A stretch of 64,000 nt of DNA. Origin: Pogona vitticeps. Lineage: Eukaryota; Chordata; Lepidosauria; Squamata; Agamidae. The stretch is taken from contig NC_135793.1 of the NCBI RefSeq assembly GCF_051106095.1, positions 3,143,501-3,207,500 of the forward strand. The letters are read 5' to 3'. Position 1 is the first letter of the stretch. Each line of letters opens with the position of its first letter. Positions 14,801 to 26,300 of this stretch are shown in pieces. The translations under genes and the position numbers were made by a program. Under the pieces are notes generated by a model. The model was not told where the DNA came from. It was given only the letters and a program-made list of their open reading frames with translations, and searched no databases.

Positions 14801-17304
14801 AACCCCTTCATTATGTACAAGTCAATAGTAGAGACAGGACCATCACAAACAAACCGCCAACAGACGAATCATTGCAGGACTAGTCATTAAAGCCTCTGCA
14901 TGGACTGACCATTACCATTAAGGTCATTAGGTTGCCCTACCAGAGAGGGTCCTTCTACTTTTTGGGGGGGAGGCTGATTGTAGCAATTCCCTGACAAAGC
15001 AGGGTGGACAAAAATCAATGTTTTTTTTTTTGATCAATTTAAATCACCAATTAATTTTTTTAAAATCAATTGTTTGATTTAAATTATCAAAAATATCCAA
15101 TTTCAAAAATTTAAATCAACTTGATTTAAATCAAATCCACCTTGTGACCCAAGTGGTTCTGATCACACCCTTAAGATGTATAGCATATGGGGTCAATGGT
15201 GGTACTTCTCTATGGGTCACTTCAGCTGGGGGAGCCCAGTGGTCGAACAGAATCGCAACATCCAGGGATGGAGACGAGATCAAAAAGGAAAAAGGCGCAC
15301 ATACTTTTCTGCCAGCTCTTCAATGAAGACGGTCACCATGTTATCCTGCCCCACATCTTGTATGTGAGCATTGTAGTATTTACTCCCAGTCTCGAGGCGG
15401 ACCTGGGAAAATAATAGCTACGGTAAGCCCCTCAAGGCACCGAGGGGGAAAGTCAAAACTTAAAAATTAGCTCTCCAAACTAATGACACTGCTGAAAACC
15501 TGAAATAAGCCCTTTTCAATTTATGAATCAACTATTTGGTTGCTCAAGTGACATGGAACTCATGCCAGAAGGGACCCCAGGGATTCGTGTCCTGCTGGCA
15601 TCGATGGGCCATCTCCACTACTTCCACCGGTACAACAAAGACTGGGCAGAGCTAGGCTTGCAGAGCACGATGGTCTTCTATCAACTGGATTCGGCCCTCC
15701 AACTTAGCTCTAATTCACTTTTTTAAAAAAAAGGGGGGGGGAGAAGATGGTCATCTGAGGTCTGGGGTTGGGCGGGCAGGTGTTAAGTCCCAGGACTCTG
15801 ATAGACACTCACTCTCTCAACACTGGAGTGGGATCGGGACAAAGACAGTCCTAGTTTTGGCATCAGAACATAGGGAGAATTAAAAATTGAGCAACCCAAG
15901 GTCAAGAACAGGACAGAGGTTGGCAATTCCAGCTTTAAAAGCATGTCCCCTCTCCTCCACCCCACCTCACCCTGGTTCTGTTTATACTTCAAACCAAACC
16001 TTTGAAGAAAAGTTATTTCCACTAATGCTTCCACGCTAAACAACTCTCCGTTCTGCCATTCCAGTAGAGCCTCAAGTCGATCATATAATAACAATATCAG
16101 CAATGATCTTAGAGCTGGCAGGTCTCTTCTGGATCGTCAAGTCCGGCTCCTGTCAAGGAGGCACTTCTGGGGAATCGAACTCCCAACCTCGGGCTCTGCA
16201 GCCAGAGCCCTAAACCACTGAGCTATCCGGCAAAAGGTGCACTGAACAAACTGTTCAGCGAGGAGGACTAACCTGGCATTTGTCTCCCAGGTAGTACTGT
16301 CTTCCAGCAAAGACCAGGTAATCCATTTTTTGAAGCTCTGAAAAGTGAGATCAAAAAAACATAATCTAAGCTAAGTACTCACTTCCTACACTGACTCTGT
16401 ATCACTTTACTTGGAAGGAAAATTGCTCTTTTTACTTCTCAGACCTTGATGCTGAAGTTTGTTGCACCACCAGAAGGATGATACACTTTTCCAACGGCTG
16501 ATGCGAGGTTAATGCAACCAGCAAGACTATTATAGACAAGGCACATTAACTTTTATCTGTTTTTAAATATTTATTCATATACATCCAGATGTTGTGCATT
16601 TCTTGTGCTGACTGTAACCCACAAAGCTTCCTCTGTATGCTTAAAACCATGCTAAGACATCACAAGAAGGCAGAGTTGTCCGGAAGAGACAATAAGGCCA
16701 GGAAAGGTTGAAAACAGCAGGAAAAGAGGAAGACCAAATGAGAGATGGACGGATTCCCCCAAGGAAGCCACTGGCTTGAGTTTGAGGGACAGGACATTTT
16801 GGAGATGGCTCATTTTATACGGCTGCCATAGATCAGAAGTGACTTGACAGCCCAGAATAAGAACAGCAGCACACAAAGGAGCTCTAGGTACCTTTTCTGC
16901 TATCCAGCCAAACATCAAACTCAATGTTTCGATAGATATCTGGGTCCAGAGCTTTCAGAACTTTGTAAGGAAAGGGCATCTTCGGATTATCTGCAGGCTG
17001 CAGAAGTAAAAAGGAGCAAATTAGACAGAGAACCGGTTGTGACTTGGCTTTTTTCCCTTCTACGAGTGGCGGTCACAAAACTACCCTGCTAGTTTATCCT
17101 CCTTGCACCTCCTTGGAGTCCCAATGGCAGGAGCAACAGCCGTTGTCTACTGGGCCCCAAGTATGGAACGCAGGAGATCAAGGGAAAGTGTTCTGTAACA
17201 AGGCATCATTTTAAAAAAAACATTAACAACTGGGAATTCATTTTTGGGATTTAATTGGCCTACCCCAGAGGACTGGAGTGAAGCCAAATTATTTTAGGAC
17301 AGAA

Positions 17305-17340
<36 letters not shown>

Positions 17341-20300
17341 GGTTGCTGTTTTCAGGGACTCGAAGAGGCTTGTTGGTGGGTGACAAAAGAAAGAAATCTT
17401 CAGCTCGTAGGCACTCTGATTAATGCCATCAAACAAGGAAACCATCTCCCGCAAGGAGTACCAGAAATGCACATTCTGCATCCGTTCTTTGCAGACTTTT
17501 TGATTTTTTATGTGATTTTTTCCCCCAATGAGAAAAATGCACAGTGAACTTTGTCCCTTTTCCCGTGCCTTTCACAAATCTATGCATAGAACAGAAACCC
17601 TCTCTTTTCTTTAATGGATTGCACCAGTAATCCAGGAGTGTATGGAGGTTCAACCATAAACCACAAGTTGTTACATCTTCAGTGCGAGGCATGATCAACT
17701 GGGAAAATCCCCCTTTTTAAAAAAAAAACTTAAATGGAATCAATCTAACTGATCCCTAATTGTGAGGCCCCCAGAACGCTGTCGTCAGAAAATATATAAT
17801 TTAGATGAGCAAAGTCCCTGTATGCCACAGACAGAAAGCACAAGTGGATGAAAGAAAGAAAAGGAAACGTAGAACACAATCTTGATTTCCCTTGTCTGTT
17901 TAAAGCTTGGCTTTGTATGGAATCATTCCAATAAAAATATGATCACAAGAGTGAGTGAATCAACAAATTTATTTTCCCCTTCTCTCCAAATCTGAAGACC
18001 CTTCGTGAGAAACGCTAAAATCCGTATTTGATGCACTTTAGGGTTTTAAATCTTGAGTTCCATCTTGGTGGTCTTTGGCAACAAAAGATGTTTAAAGGCG
18101 GGGCTGCGGTAAAGAAAAGGTTAAGAACCACTGCTGTATACCCATGGTTGCTTAGTACAGTCTTCCCTCGCACCAATTTGTTTTCGAACGCGGCACCGTT
18201 TTCCTGGGGTTTACATGTGGTCGTCCTGCAACCACCAACACCATTTCAAAAGCAGAATTCAGAATGGGAAAAGCATAAACAGTTTTTAACCCCAGAAGAG
18301 AAGAACCACCATGGAAGGGGGAAAGGGTGAAGAGTTGAGGTTTTAAAAACGGATCTTGCACACTCCAGGGAAGAGATACTTTGCAACGTAAGATGCCCAT
18401 GGCGCATCAGGGTGTCCAAACCTTGGCCTCCTCGGTGCCCTGTCTGTACTTTTCCTCTGGCTGGTGGGCTGAGTCATAGCCTTCCCAATCTTCCATCCTA
18501 AACAATTAAACACACAGAGGATTGAAAATGTCACTACCGCTCAACCAGCGCTGAAAAACAAGCATATTAAGGGTTCTGCAAGTCTTAAAAAGCACCCTGG
18601 TGCCATCGTGTGGTTGATGTTTATCAAACACTCTTCGTCGGAATCGTTGCTCATATTGGTCTGATTTTCTGAACGCTTATTCTCAAAATCACAACCGCAA
18701 AGTCCCGACGTTTCACACTCCCGGCACTAAACATGGGGAAGAGTTAAACAAAAACTAAACATAAATGGACCTCGATCTACACGCTCCTGCAGTGGGGGCC
18801 CCCAGGGGTTCATGGACGGCAGCTCCCAGAAATCGTGGTCAGCACAGCCAGTGATGAAGGCTGATGGGAATTGTAGTCCAAGAACCTCTGGGGACCCCAG
18901 GTGGGGAACCCCTGCCCTAAAGAGTACAGAAAAGTTTATAATGGCACGCTGACCCTAAAATGAAATCCAAAGTGCAAGAATCTAAAGATGACTTATTTAG
19001 AGAGCTGAGATTTTTTTTAAAAAAAAATCACGTTCAGTTTTTTAAAAAAGAGCTACCTCTTTTCTGGAGCATTTCTGGACGCTTTCTCAGGTAGGCAATC
19101 AAAGCCGGCATCCTCACTCCCCACAGAACCGCCGCTTCTGTTTTTCTTAGCCCCGCTTCGAAACATCTCCACAGCCGTCCTCAGTTCCTCTTCGTCCACG
19201 TTGAAGACGTTTTTGTACAGAACCTCATAGAGCAAAGCTGGGTGAACAAATCATAGGAGCTTTTAAAAGGGGTTTATTAAGCTGGCCCTTAAGGTCGAAA
19301 CATAACGGCACTCTCAAAGCACACACGACCAACTTATTTGGTTGGCTGTATTTCCTTTTGGGTTTCCACCACCATAGAATCATGGAGTTGGAAGGGGCCT
19401 CTAAGGCCATCAAGTCCATCCCCTGCTCAAGGCAGGAATCTAAGTCCAAGCAGATCTGACAGATAGGTGTCCAATTTTCTCTTGATGGCCTCCACCATCA
19501 GAGCCCTCACCGCCTTCTGAGGTCATGGGTCCCATTGTCGTACTGCTCTAACAGTTAATAAGTTTTTCCTCATATTCAGCTGAGATCTGCCTTCCTGCAG
19601 CTTGAGCCCATTATGATGTGCCCTGCACTCTGGGATGACAGAGCAACAATCCTGTCCCTCCTCTGTAGGACTACCTTCCAAATATTTGAGAAGCGCTATC
19701 CTGTTTTTAGCCACGGAAATAATCAAACAACTATTTAAGATAAGGAAAGAGGTGGGGGGGAGTAAGAAGCGATATATTACTCACACTGGCAAATAGCAGC
19801 ATTTGACTGAAACTGTTTGGTATACACGGAATCGTAATGACCATTACTCGAACAACATAGCAGGATCTGAAAGATAAAATTCATATTTTTTAAAAAAAAA
19901 TGTTGAAAAGCTTCTATTTTTCAAGGCTTTCAAAAGTTACCTTTTGGGGCTGTTCACGCACATAATCCCCCCCCAGGCAGCATTTCTGAGCTCTGATGGT
20001 TTTGGCCCCGATCCAAAAAGCTACATACAAAAATAACTGTGACAAACCCAGACCTACTGGGATCTATCACACAGTTACTAAGCTGCCACCAACCATTCCC
20101 TATAATAAGTCACACAGACCAGGGATGGATTTTTAAACAATAAAAGAATAAGGTTTATTTTAAATACAAACAGGGTAAATAAAACAATCAGGTGAATAAA
20201 ATAAAGTAACGTGGCTTATTCTCACACACACAAGCATACAGTTTGGTTCACCTAGAACCTTTAACTTAAAGCACAGACCCTGAACCCATCAGTTCTGGCT

Positions 20301-23300
20301 AACCCACAGACACCTGAACTTATCAGGTTGGTACTCTGACACACAGTAGTACCCTGTCAGACACCCAGACTCCCACAACAGCTTCTTCTTCCCCAGCTGC
20401 TGCTTCGTCACAACCCAGTGTCTCACAGTGTCTGTCTCAGCATCTCCTCTCACCACACAGGCATCACATATTTATACAGTACAGCCCCTCCTCCTGATGT
20501 CCCGCCTTCCACTCCCCATAGGATGGAACTTTCCCTCCAAACCCATGACAGACAGGTAACATCAGTGCTGTTATGTAACACCTCCCCTCTTTAAAAGTTG
20601 TTTTGTAGGGGGAAAGCTAAAAGTGCTTTTCACCAAAAAAACAACCTGCATAAAATACACAACAACATTTATACATACCATATAATACTTACATATACTT
20701 ACACTCCAAGTTAACCATAGCAAATATGCATTTAAACATTTTACCATATACATTACATTAATTTACCTTTATTCATACAAACCCAAATTCAAAACACAGG
20801 TACATTTTAACTTTTTGTTCACCATTATATACATATAGTCCATGTTCTTTCGCCGTCTTCAGTCTTCAGGTCTTCTTGATAAGGCGTCAGCAACACAGTT
20901 CACTGACCCTCTGACCACCTTCACTTCAAAGTCATAGTCCTGTAAGTTCAAAGCCCACCTCATAAGTTTGCTATTGTGGGTTTTCATTGTCTTTAACCAT
21001 TGCAATGGTGAATGGTCAGTACACAGAATAAAATGTCTTCCCCAGATGTAAGGCTTGGCCTTCTGGATCGCGTAGACTATGGCCAAACACTCCTTCTCCA
21101 CGGTTGCCAAATGTCTCTCACCTTTTTGAAGTTTCCTACTCAGGTAGGACACTGGATGCTGGTCACCATTCTCATCCTCCTGGCACAGAACTGCTCCTAC
21201 CCCGCTGTTAGACGCATCGGTGTAGATGATGAACTCCCGGTCGAAGTCTGGAGCACGCAGGACTGGATAGTTGATTAGCGCCTCCTTCAACCTCTGGAAC
21301 GCCGCCTCACAGTCGCTGGTCCACGGGATGCGGTCATCAGCCTTCTTCCTCGTCAGATCGGTCAGCGGAGCCGCAATCTCGCTAAACCTCGGGATGAACT
21401 TTCTGTAGTAGCCCACCAACCCAAGAAATGATTTGACTTTTTTCTTGGTGTTGGGTCTGGGCCAATCACGAACTGCTTCTATTTTGGCCTCCAGGGGTTT
21501 TATCATTCCTCCCCCTACCATGTGACCCAAGTATTTTATTTCTGGGCTACCCAGCTGACACTTGCTGGCCTTTACTGTTAGCCCTGCTGCACTTAACCTC
21601 TGCAGCACTAACTCCAGGTGTATCAGGTGATCTTCCCAGGTATTACTGAAGATCCCTATGTCGTCAATGTAGGCCACTGTAAAGTCACTGATCCCTGCCA
21701 AGGTCTGGTCCATCAGCCTTTGGAATGTGGCTGGTGCATTTCTGAGACCAAAGCTCAGGACTCGAAACTCATAGAGACCAAAAGGGCTGCAAAAGGCAGT
21801 CTTTTCTTGATCCCTGGGATCAATTCTTAATTGCCAATATCCCTTTACCAGGTCCAATGATGAGATGAACCGACAACCCCCTATGGTTTCAATCAGGTTG
21901 TCTAGCCTGGGCATTGGGTAGGCATCAGGAGTGGTTACACGGTTTAATTTCCTGTAATCAACACAAAACCTAATGCTCCCATCAGGCTTGTCCACAAGGA
22001 CTATTGGAGAGGACCAAGGGCTAGAAGAGGGGACGATTATGTTCTCCCTCAGCATTTCGTCCAGCTCCTTCCGCACCTTGTCCCTATAGGGTCCCGTTAC
22101 TCGGTATGGGGATACTGCCTGCGGGGGTGCATCCCCTGTGTGGATCCGATGCATCACTCCCTTCACTATCCCCGGCTTGTTGGAAAACACCTGTTGATAT
22201 TTATTAAGCAGCATTTTTAGTTCTTGCTGCTGGTCTTGGGTGAGTGCAGGACTGATCTTTACCTCCTCTGGGTTGTATTTTACTTCCCCTCTACCCTCCC
22301 AGAAGGGTAATTCAGCTTCCTCACTCTCAGCTGCTTTTATCGCGAATAAAACCCTCTGTTCCCCTCTGTAGTAGGGTTTTAGGGCATTCACATGAACCAC
22401 CCTCCTTGCTTGGTTCTCCTCTTGCTCTATTAGGTAGTTCAGGTCTGACATCTTGGAAATGACCCTATATGGTCCTGCCCATTTGAGCTGCAGCTTATTC
22501 TCTCTGCAGGGCCTAAGCCAAAGCACCTCCTCCTCTGGGTCAAAGTGCCTCTCTCTAGCTTTGCGGTCATACCATGTTTTCTGTTTGACCTTCTGCGCTT
22601 GCAGGTTTTCTGCTGCCAGCTCTAGATTTCGCTTTAGGTCATTCATCAAGGTGTCTATGTAAGTCACAACGTCTTGTGGGTCATCCTGGGTGATCTGCTC
22701 CCAATTTTGTTTTATCAAATCAAGGGGCCCTTTCACCCTTCTCCCAAATAAAAGTTCGAATGGACTGAACCCGGTACTGGCTTGTGGCACTGATCGATAA
22801 GCAAACAAAAGGGATTGCAGCTTCTGGTCCCAATTGTTTGGATTCTCTGCCAAGTAAGCCCTAATCATGCGCATTAGAGTCCCATTGAACTTCTCAGTTA
22901 ACCCATTACTTTCCGGATGATAAGCAGTGGTTTCCTTGTGCTTTATTCCACAGATTTGCCATAAGCGTTTCATGAGCTTTGACGTGAACGATGTGCCCAA
23001 ATCTGTGATTATCTCTGAGGCAAATCCCATCCTGGACATGTACCCCACCAAAGCATCTGCCACTGTGTTAGTTTCAATATTAGTCAAGGGTATGGCTTCA
23101 GGATACCTTGTGGCATGGTCCACAATTGTTAGGATGAACCTGTTCCCCCTCTTTGTGGCCTTGGGCAAAGGTCCCACAATATCCACCCCTATGCATTTGA
23201 ACGGAGTGTCAATCACAGGCAAAGGGCACAACTTTGCTTTGGTCCTATCGCGGTTATTCCCCTGCCTTTGACACACATCGCATTGTTTACAGAACTCCCT

Positions 23301-26300
23301 GATCTGCTTCCCTATGTCAGGCCAGTAGAAATTCTGTGTGATTCTCTGCTGTGTTTTGTTGACTCCTAAGTGTGCAGCAAACATGTCAGAGTGCCCCCTT
23401 TGTAAGATCATGGGGCGATACTTTTCAGGTACCACCAGCTGACTTCTGATCCCATCTCCCCCTTTTGAGATATTCCTCAGGGTTTCTCTATATAAAATCC
23501 CCTTTTTCTCCAGAAATCTCACTGGGGTCTCAGGTGTTAGCTGGGCGTCAGTCACCTGTTCAAAACACTTTTGGAGAGTGGCGTCTGCCTTTTGCTCCTG
23601 TCCAAATCTGCTGTCTGTGGTTAAGGTTTCCACCACAGCTTCTGAACTTCCCCCACCTGCTTCCGTCTCTGGCTCATCATTACCCCCCTGAACTGTCCCT
23701 GTGGTGGCTTGTGAGCGTGTAATCACTAGCACCCGTTTCACATGTTCAGCCAGGTCATTTCCCACGAGCACGGCTGCTGGCAGAGTCGATGAAATCGCTA
23801 TCCGCCAATCTCCCCTCCAGCCTTGAAAGTTGACAGGTACCTCTGCTACTGGCAGAGAGATTATCTGCCCCTCAATCCCTGCCACCTTCATGCTCTCATT
23901 TGGGATTATAAACTCCCTAGGAATAATATCTGGATGGCACAGGGTTACCTGGGAACAAGTGTCCCGCAGCCCCCTATACTGACGGTCAAGTATTCCTACG
24001 TCCACCCCTGCTGTCTCAAACAACTGAGAATCTGTTTTTATCAGCAAGCAGCGCTTTACCTCCAGAAGAGGACCATTTTCCTCAGCCTGATCAGCATAGG
24101 TAGCTGTTCCAGACTGAGTAGTCATGGCAACAGGCTCCCTCTGTGACAATGAGCTTTGCTCTTTCTGGACACAGAACACAGCTTTTGGCTTGGTCCCACT
24201 AGAATTCTGAGGCACCATTCCTTTTAGCTGCTTTAATTTCTCACACTCTGAGATTAGATGACCCTTTCCCTGACAGAAATAGCATTTTCTGGTATATTTT
24301 GATTCTCTCTCATCTTGTTTTGGTTTTCCCTCCAAAATCTGAGGTCTTGGTTTCATGTCTGAGGGCTTCCCTTCACCATGGGCCCCTCCCCCTTGCTGGC
24401 TTTTCCCTGGTCCCTGAGAGTACTTGCTGTAGGTTTCTTTGGGTTTACCTACAGATTTCCCCTCACCCAAGGGCTTTCTTATTTGGGAGATAAAATCTGC
24501 GATCTCTGCGGCTGCTGCCACAGATTTCGGTTTCCTTTCCCTCACCTGGAATTTCAATTCCCCCTGCAGGACTGAATAGAACTGTTCCAGGGCTATCAAG
24601 TCTTTAAGCTGCTCATAGGTCTCTATTCCCTCCTGCGATAGCCATTTCTCAAGCAGCCTCACCAATTGGGCCCCCACTTGGGTAAAAGTCTGTTCTGGTT
24701 TTTTAGTGAGGGACCTGAACCTTTGTCTCAGCTGCTCTGCATTTATCCCATGTCTTGCAAACACCAGTTTTTTAAACTCTGCAAAATCTTTCATCAATTC
24801 CTCAGGCATCTCGGCATAAACCTCAGCCAGGCTACCACTGATTAAAGATCGCATGATGGTCATCTTCTCAGTTTCCCTCACTGAGAAGTCCACAAACGCT
24901 CTTTCCACTAAGGAAAAGAACACCTCAGGACAATCTCCCTTGTGGTACACAGGGAATTTCTTCAGGTCAGCCTTAGACAGTTGGCCTCCCTCAGAATCCC
25001 TATTATTATTATTGTTCTGGTTCATCAGTTCCAGTTTTCTTAATTCAAACGCCATTCTCTCTCTCTCCATTCTTTCTTCCCTCTCCATTCTCGCTCTCTC
25101 TAACCTTTCCTCCATTTCCCTCACCCTCAGTTCATGCTGTTGGGCTAGGAGTATTTTCCTGAGTTCTGGGTCCTGCTCTCCTGTGCTGTCACCCTGCACT
25201 GAGCCAAATTCATCCTCAGAACCTTGGTCAATCTGGGGGTCTTTCACTTCACTCATTTCGGCCATTTGGCTTCGAGTCAAGGGCATAATCCCCCCTCAGA
25301 ACAGGCTGCTTTAAAAAGTCAAGCCTCAAAATAAAACGACCACTTTTTTTTTCTTTTTGCCTCAGAACCAGCTCTCCCTAGGCTGCTGTTCTTCAGCACT
25401 AAATTTGTAACAGTATCGAGTCAGAGCCTACCCCCCTCTGCTGGGCCTCTCAGCTGGCAAGCTAGCTCGCTGTTGCTACGCAGTTTTGCCTCAGCGTTTT
25501 CCCGCCAAAACTAGGCTGCCTCAGAGCACCTTAATCTAAGTCTCCCCAGTTGGCACGTTCTTCCACTAGTGCACCTCCCCGTGAGGTACACCTAGAAGAT
25601 TACCTACGCGCCTCAGACTGTCCCTGACTAGACCCCCCTTGCTCTGGGCACACTTGCCAAGGCTTTGCTGGACCGCTGGACAACTGGACCAGTCGTATCC
25701 CACACGCTGGACACCAATCAATGTGACAAACCCAGACCTACTGGGATCTATCACACAGTTACTAAGCTGCCACCAACCATTCCCTATAATAAGTCACACA
25801 GACCAGGGATGGATTTTTAAACAATAAAAGAATAAGGTTTATTTTAAATACAAACAGGGTAAATAAAACAATCAGGTGAATAAAATAAAGTAACGTGGCT
25901 TATTCTCACACACACAAGCATACAGTTTGGTTCACCTAGAACCTTTAACTTAAAGCACAGACCCTGAACCCATCAGTTCTGGCTAACCCACAGACACCTG
26001 AACTTATCAGGTTGGTACTCTGACACACAGTAGTACCCTGTCAGACACCCAGACTCCCACAACAGCTTCTTCTTCCCCAGCTGCTGCTTCGTCACAACCC
26101 AGTGTCTCACAGTGTCTGTCTCAGCATCTCCTCTCACCACACAGGCATCACATATTTATACAGTACAGCCCCTCCTCCTGATGTCCCGCCTTCCACTCCC
26201 CATAGGATGGAACTTTCCCTCCAAACCCATGACAGACAGGTAACATCAGTGCTGTTATGTAACAATAACCAAGCAACTTCCCTGACACATTAAAAAATGA

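Larger units (their letters stand above)
20038..26264 (-). mobile_element. Gmr1-like Ty3/gypsy LTR retrotransposon, looks whole, very young
   Basis: A 6227-bp element inside ALG13 intron 8, in the same orientation as the gene. Parts on the minus strand: 5' LTR 26264-25722; leader with a candidate primer-binding site starting TGGTGTCCAG near 25716; one gag-pol frame 25286-20859; polypurine tract next to the 3' LTR (about 20593-20581); 3' LTR 20580-20038. The LTRs are 543 bp, start TG and end CA, and read as identical. The flanks carry a 5-bp target duplication, ATAAC, at 20033-20037 and 26265-26269. Integrase precedes reverse transcriptase, the order known from Gmr1-type Ty3/gypsy elements of deuterostomes. 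Age: very recent. Confidence 0.96.

Noticed and set aside
17260-17481. Frame containing [10 protein letters not shown] as ALG13 exon 12
   Set aside because: Superficially like [13 protein letters not shown], but the true exon with near-identical sequence is at 16892-16997 and this frame ends in a CT microsatellite.
22927-23271. Plus-strand frames across 21000-25300
   Set aside because: Antisense shadows of the retrotransposon gag-pol frame.
20859-25286. Domesticated host gene from gag-pol
   Set aside because: It is still flanked by identical LTRs and a perfect target duplication and carries all pol domains, so it is an ordinary young element rather than an exapted gene.
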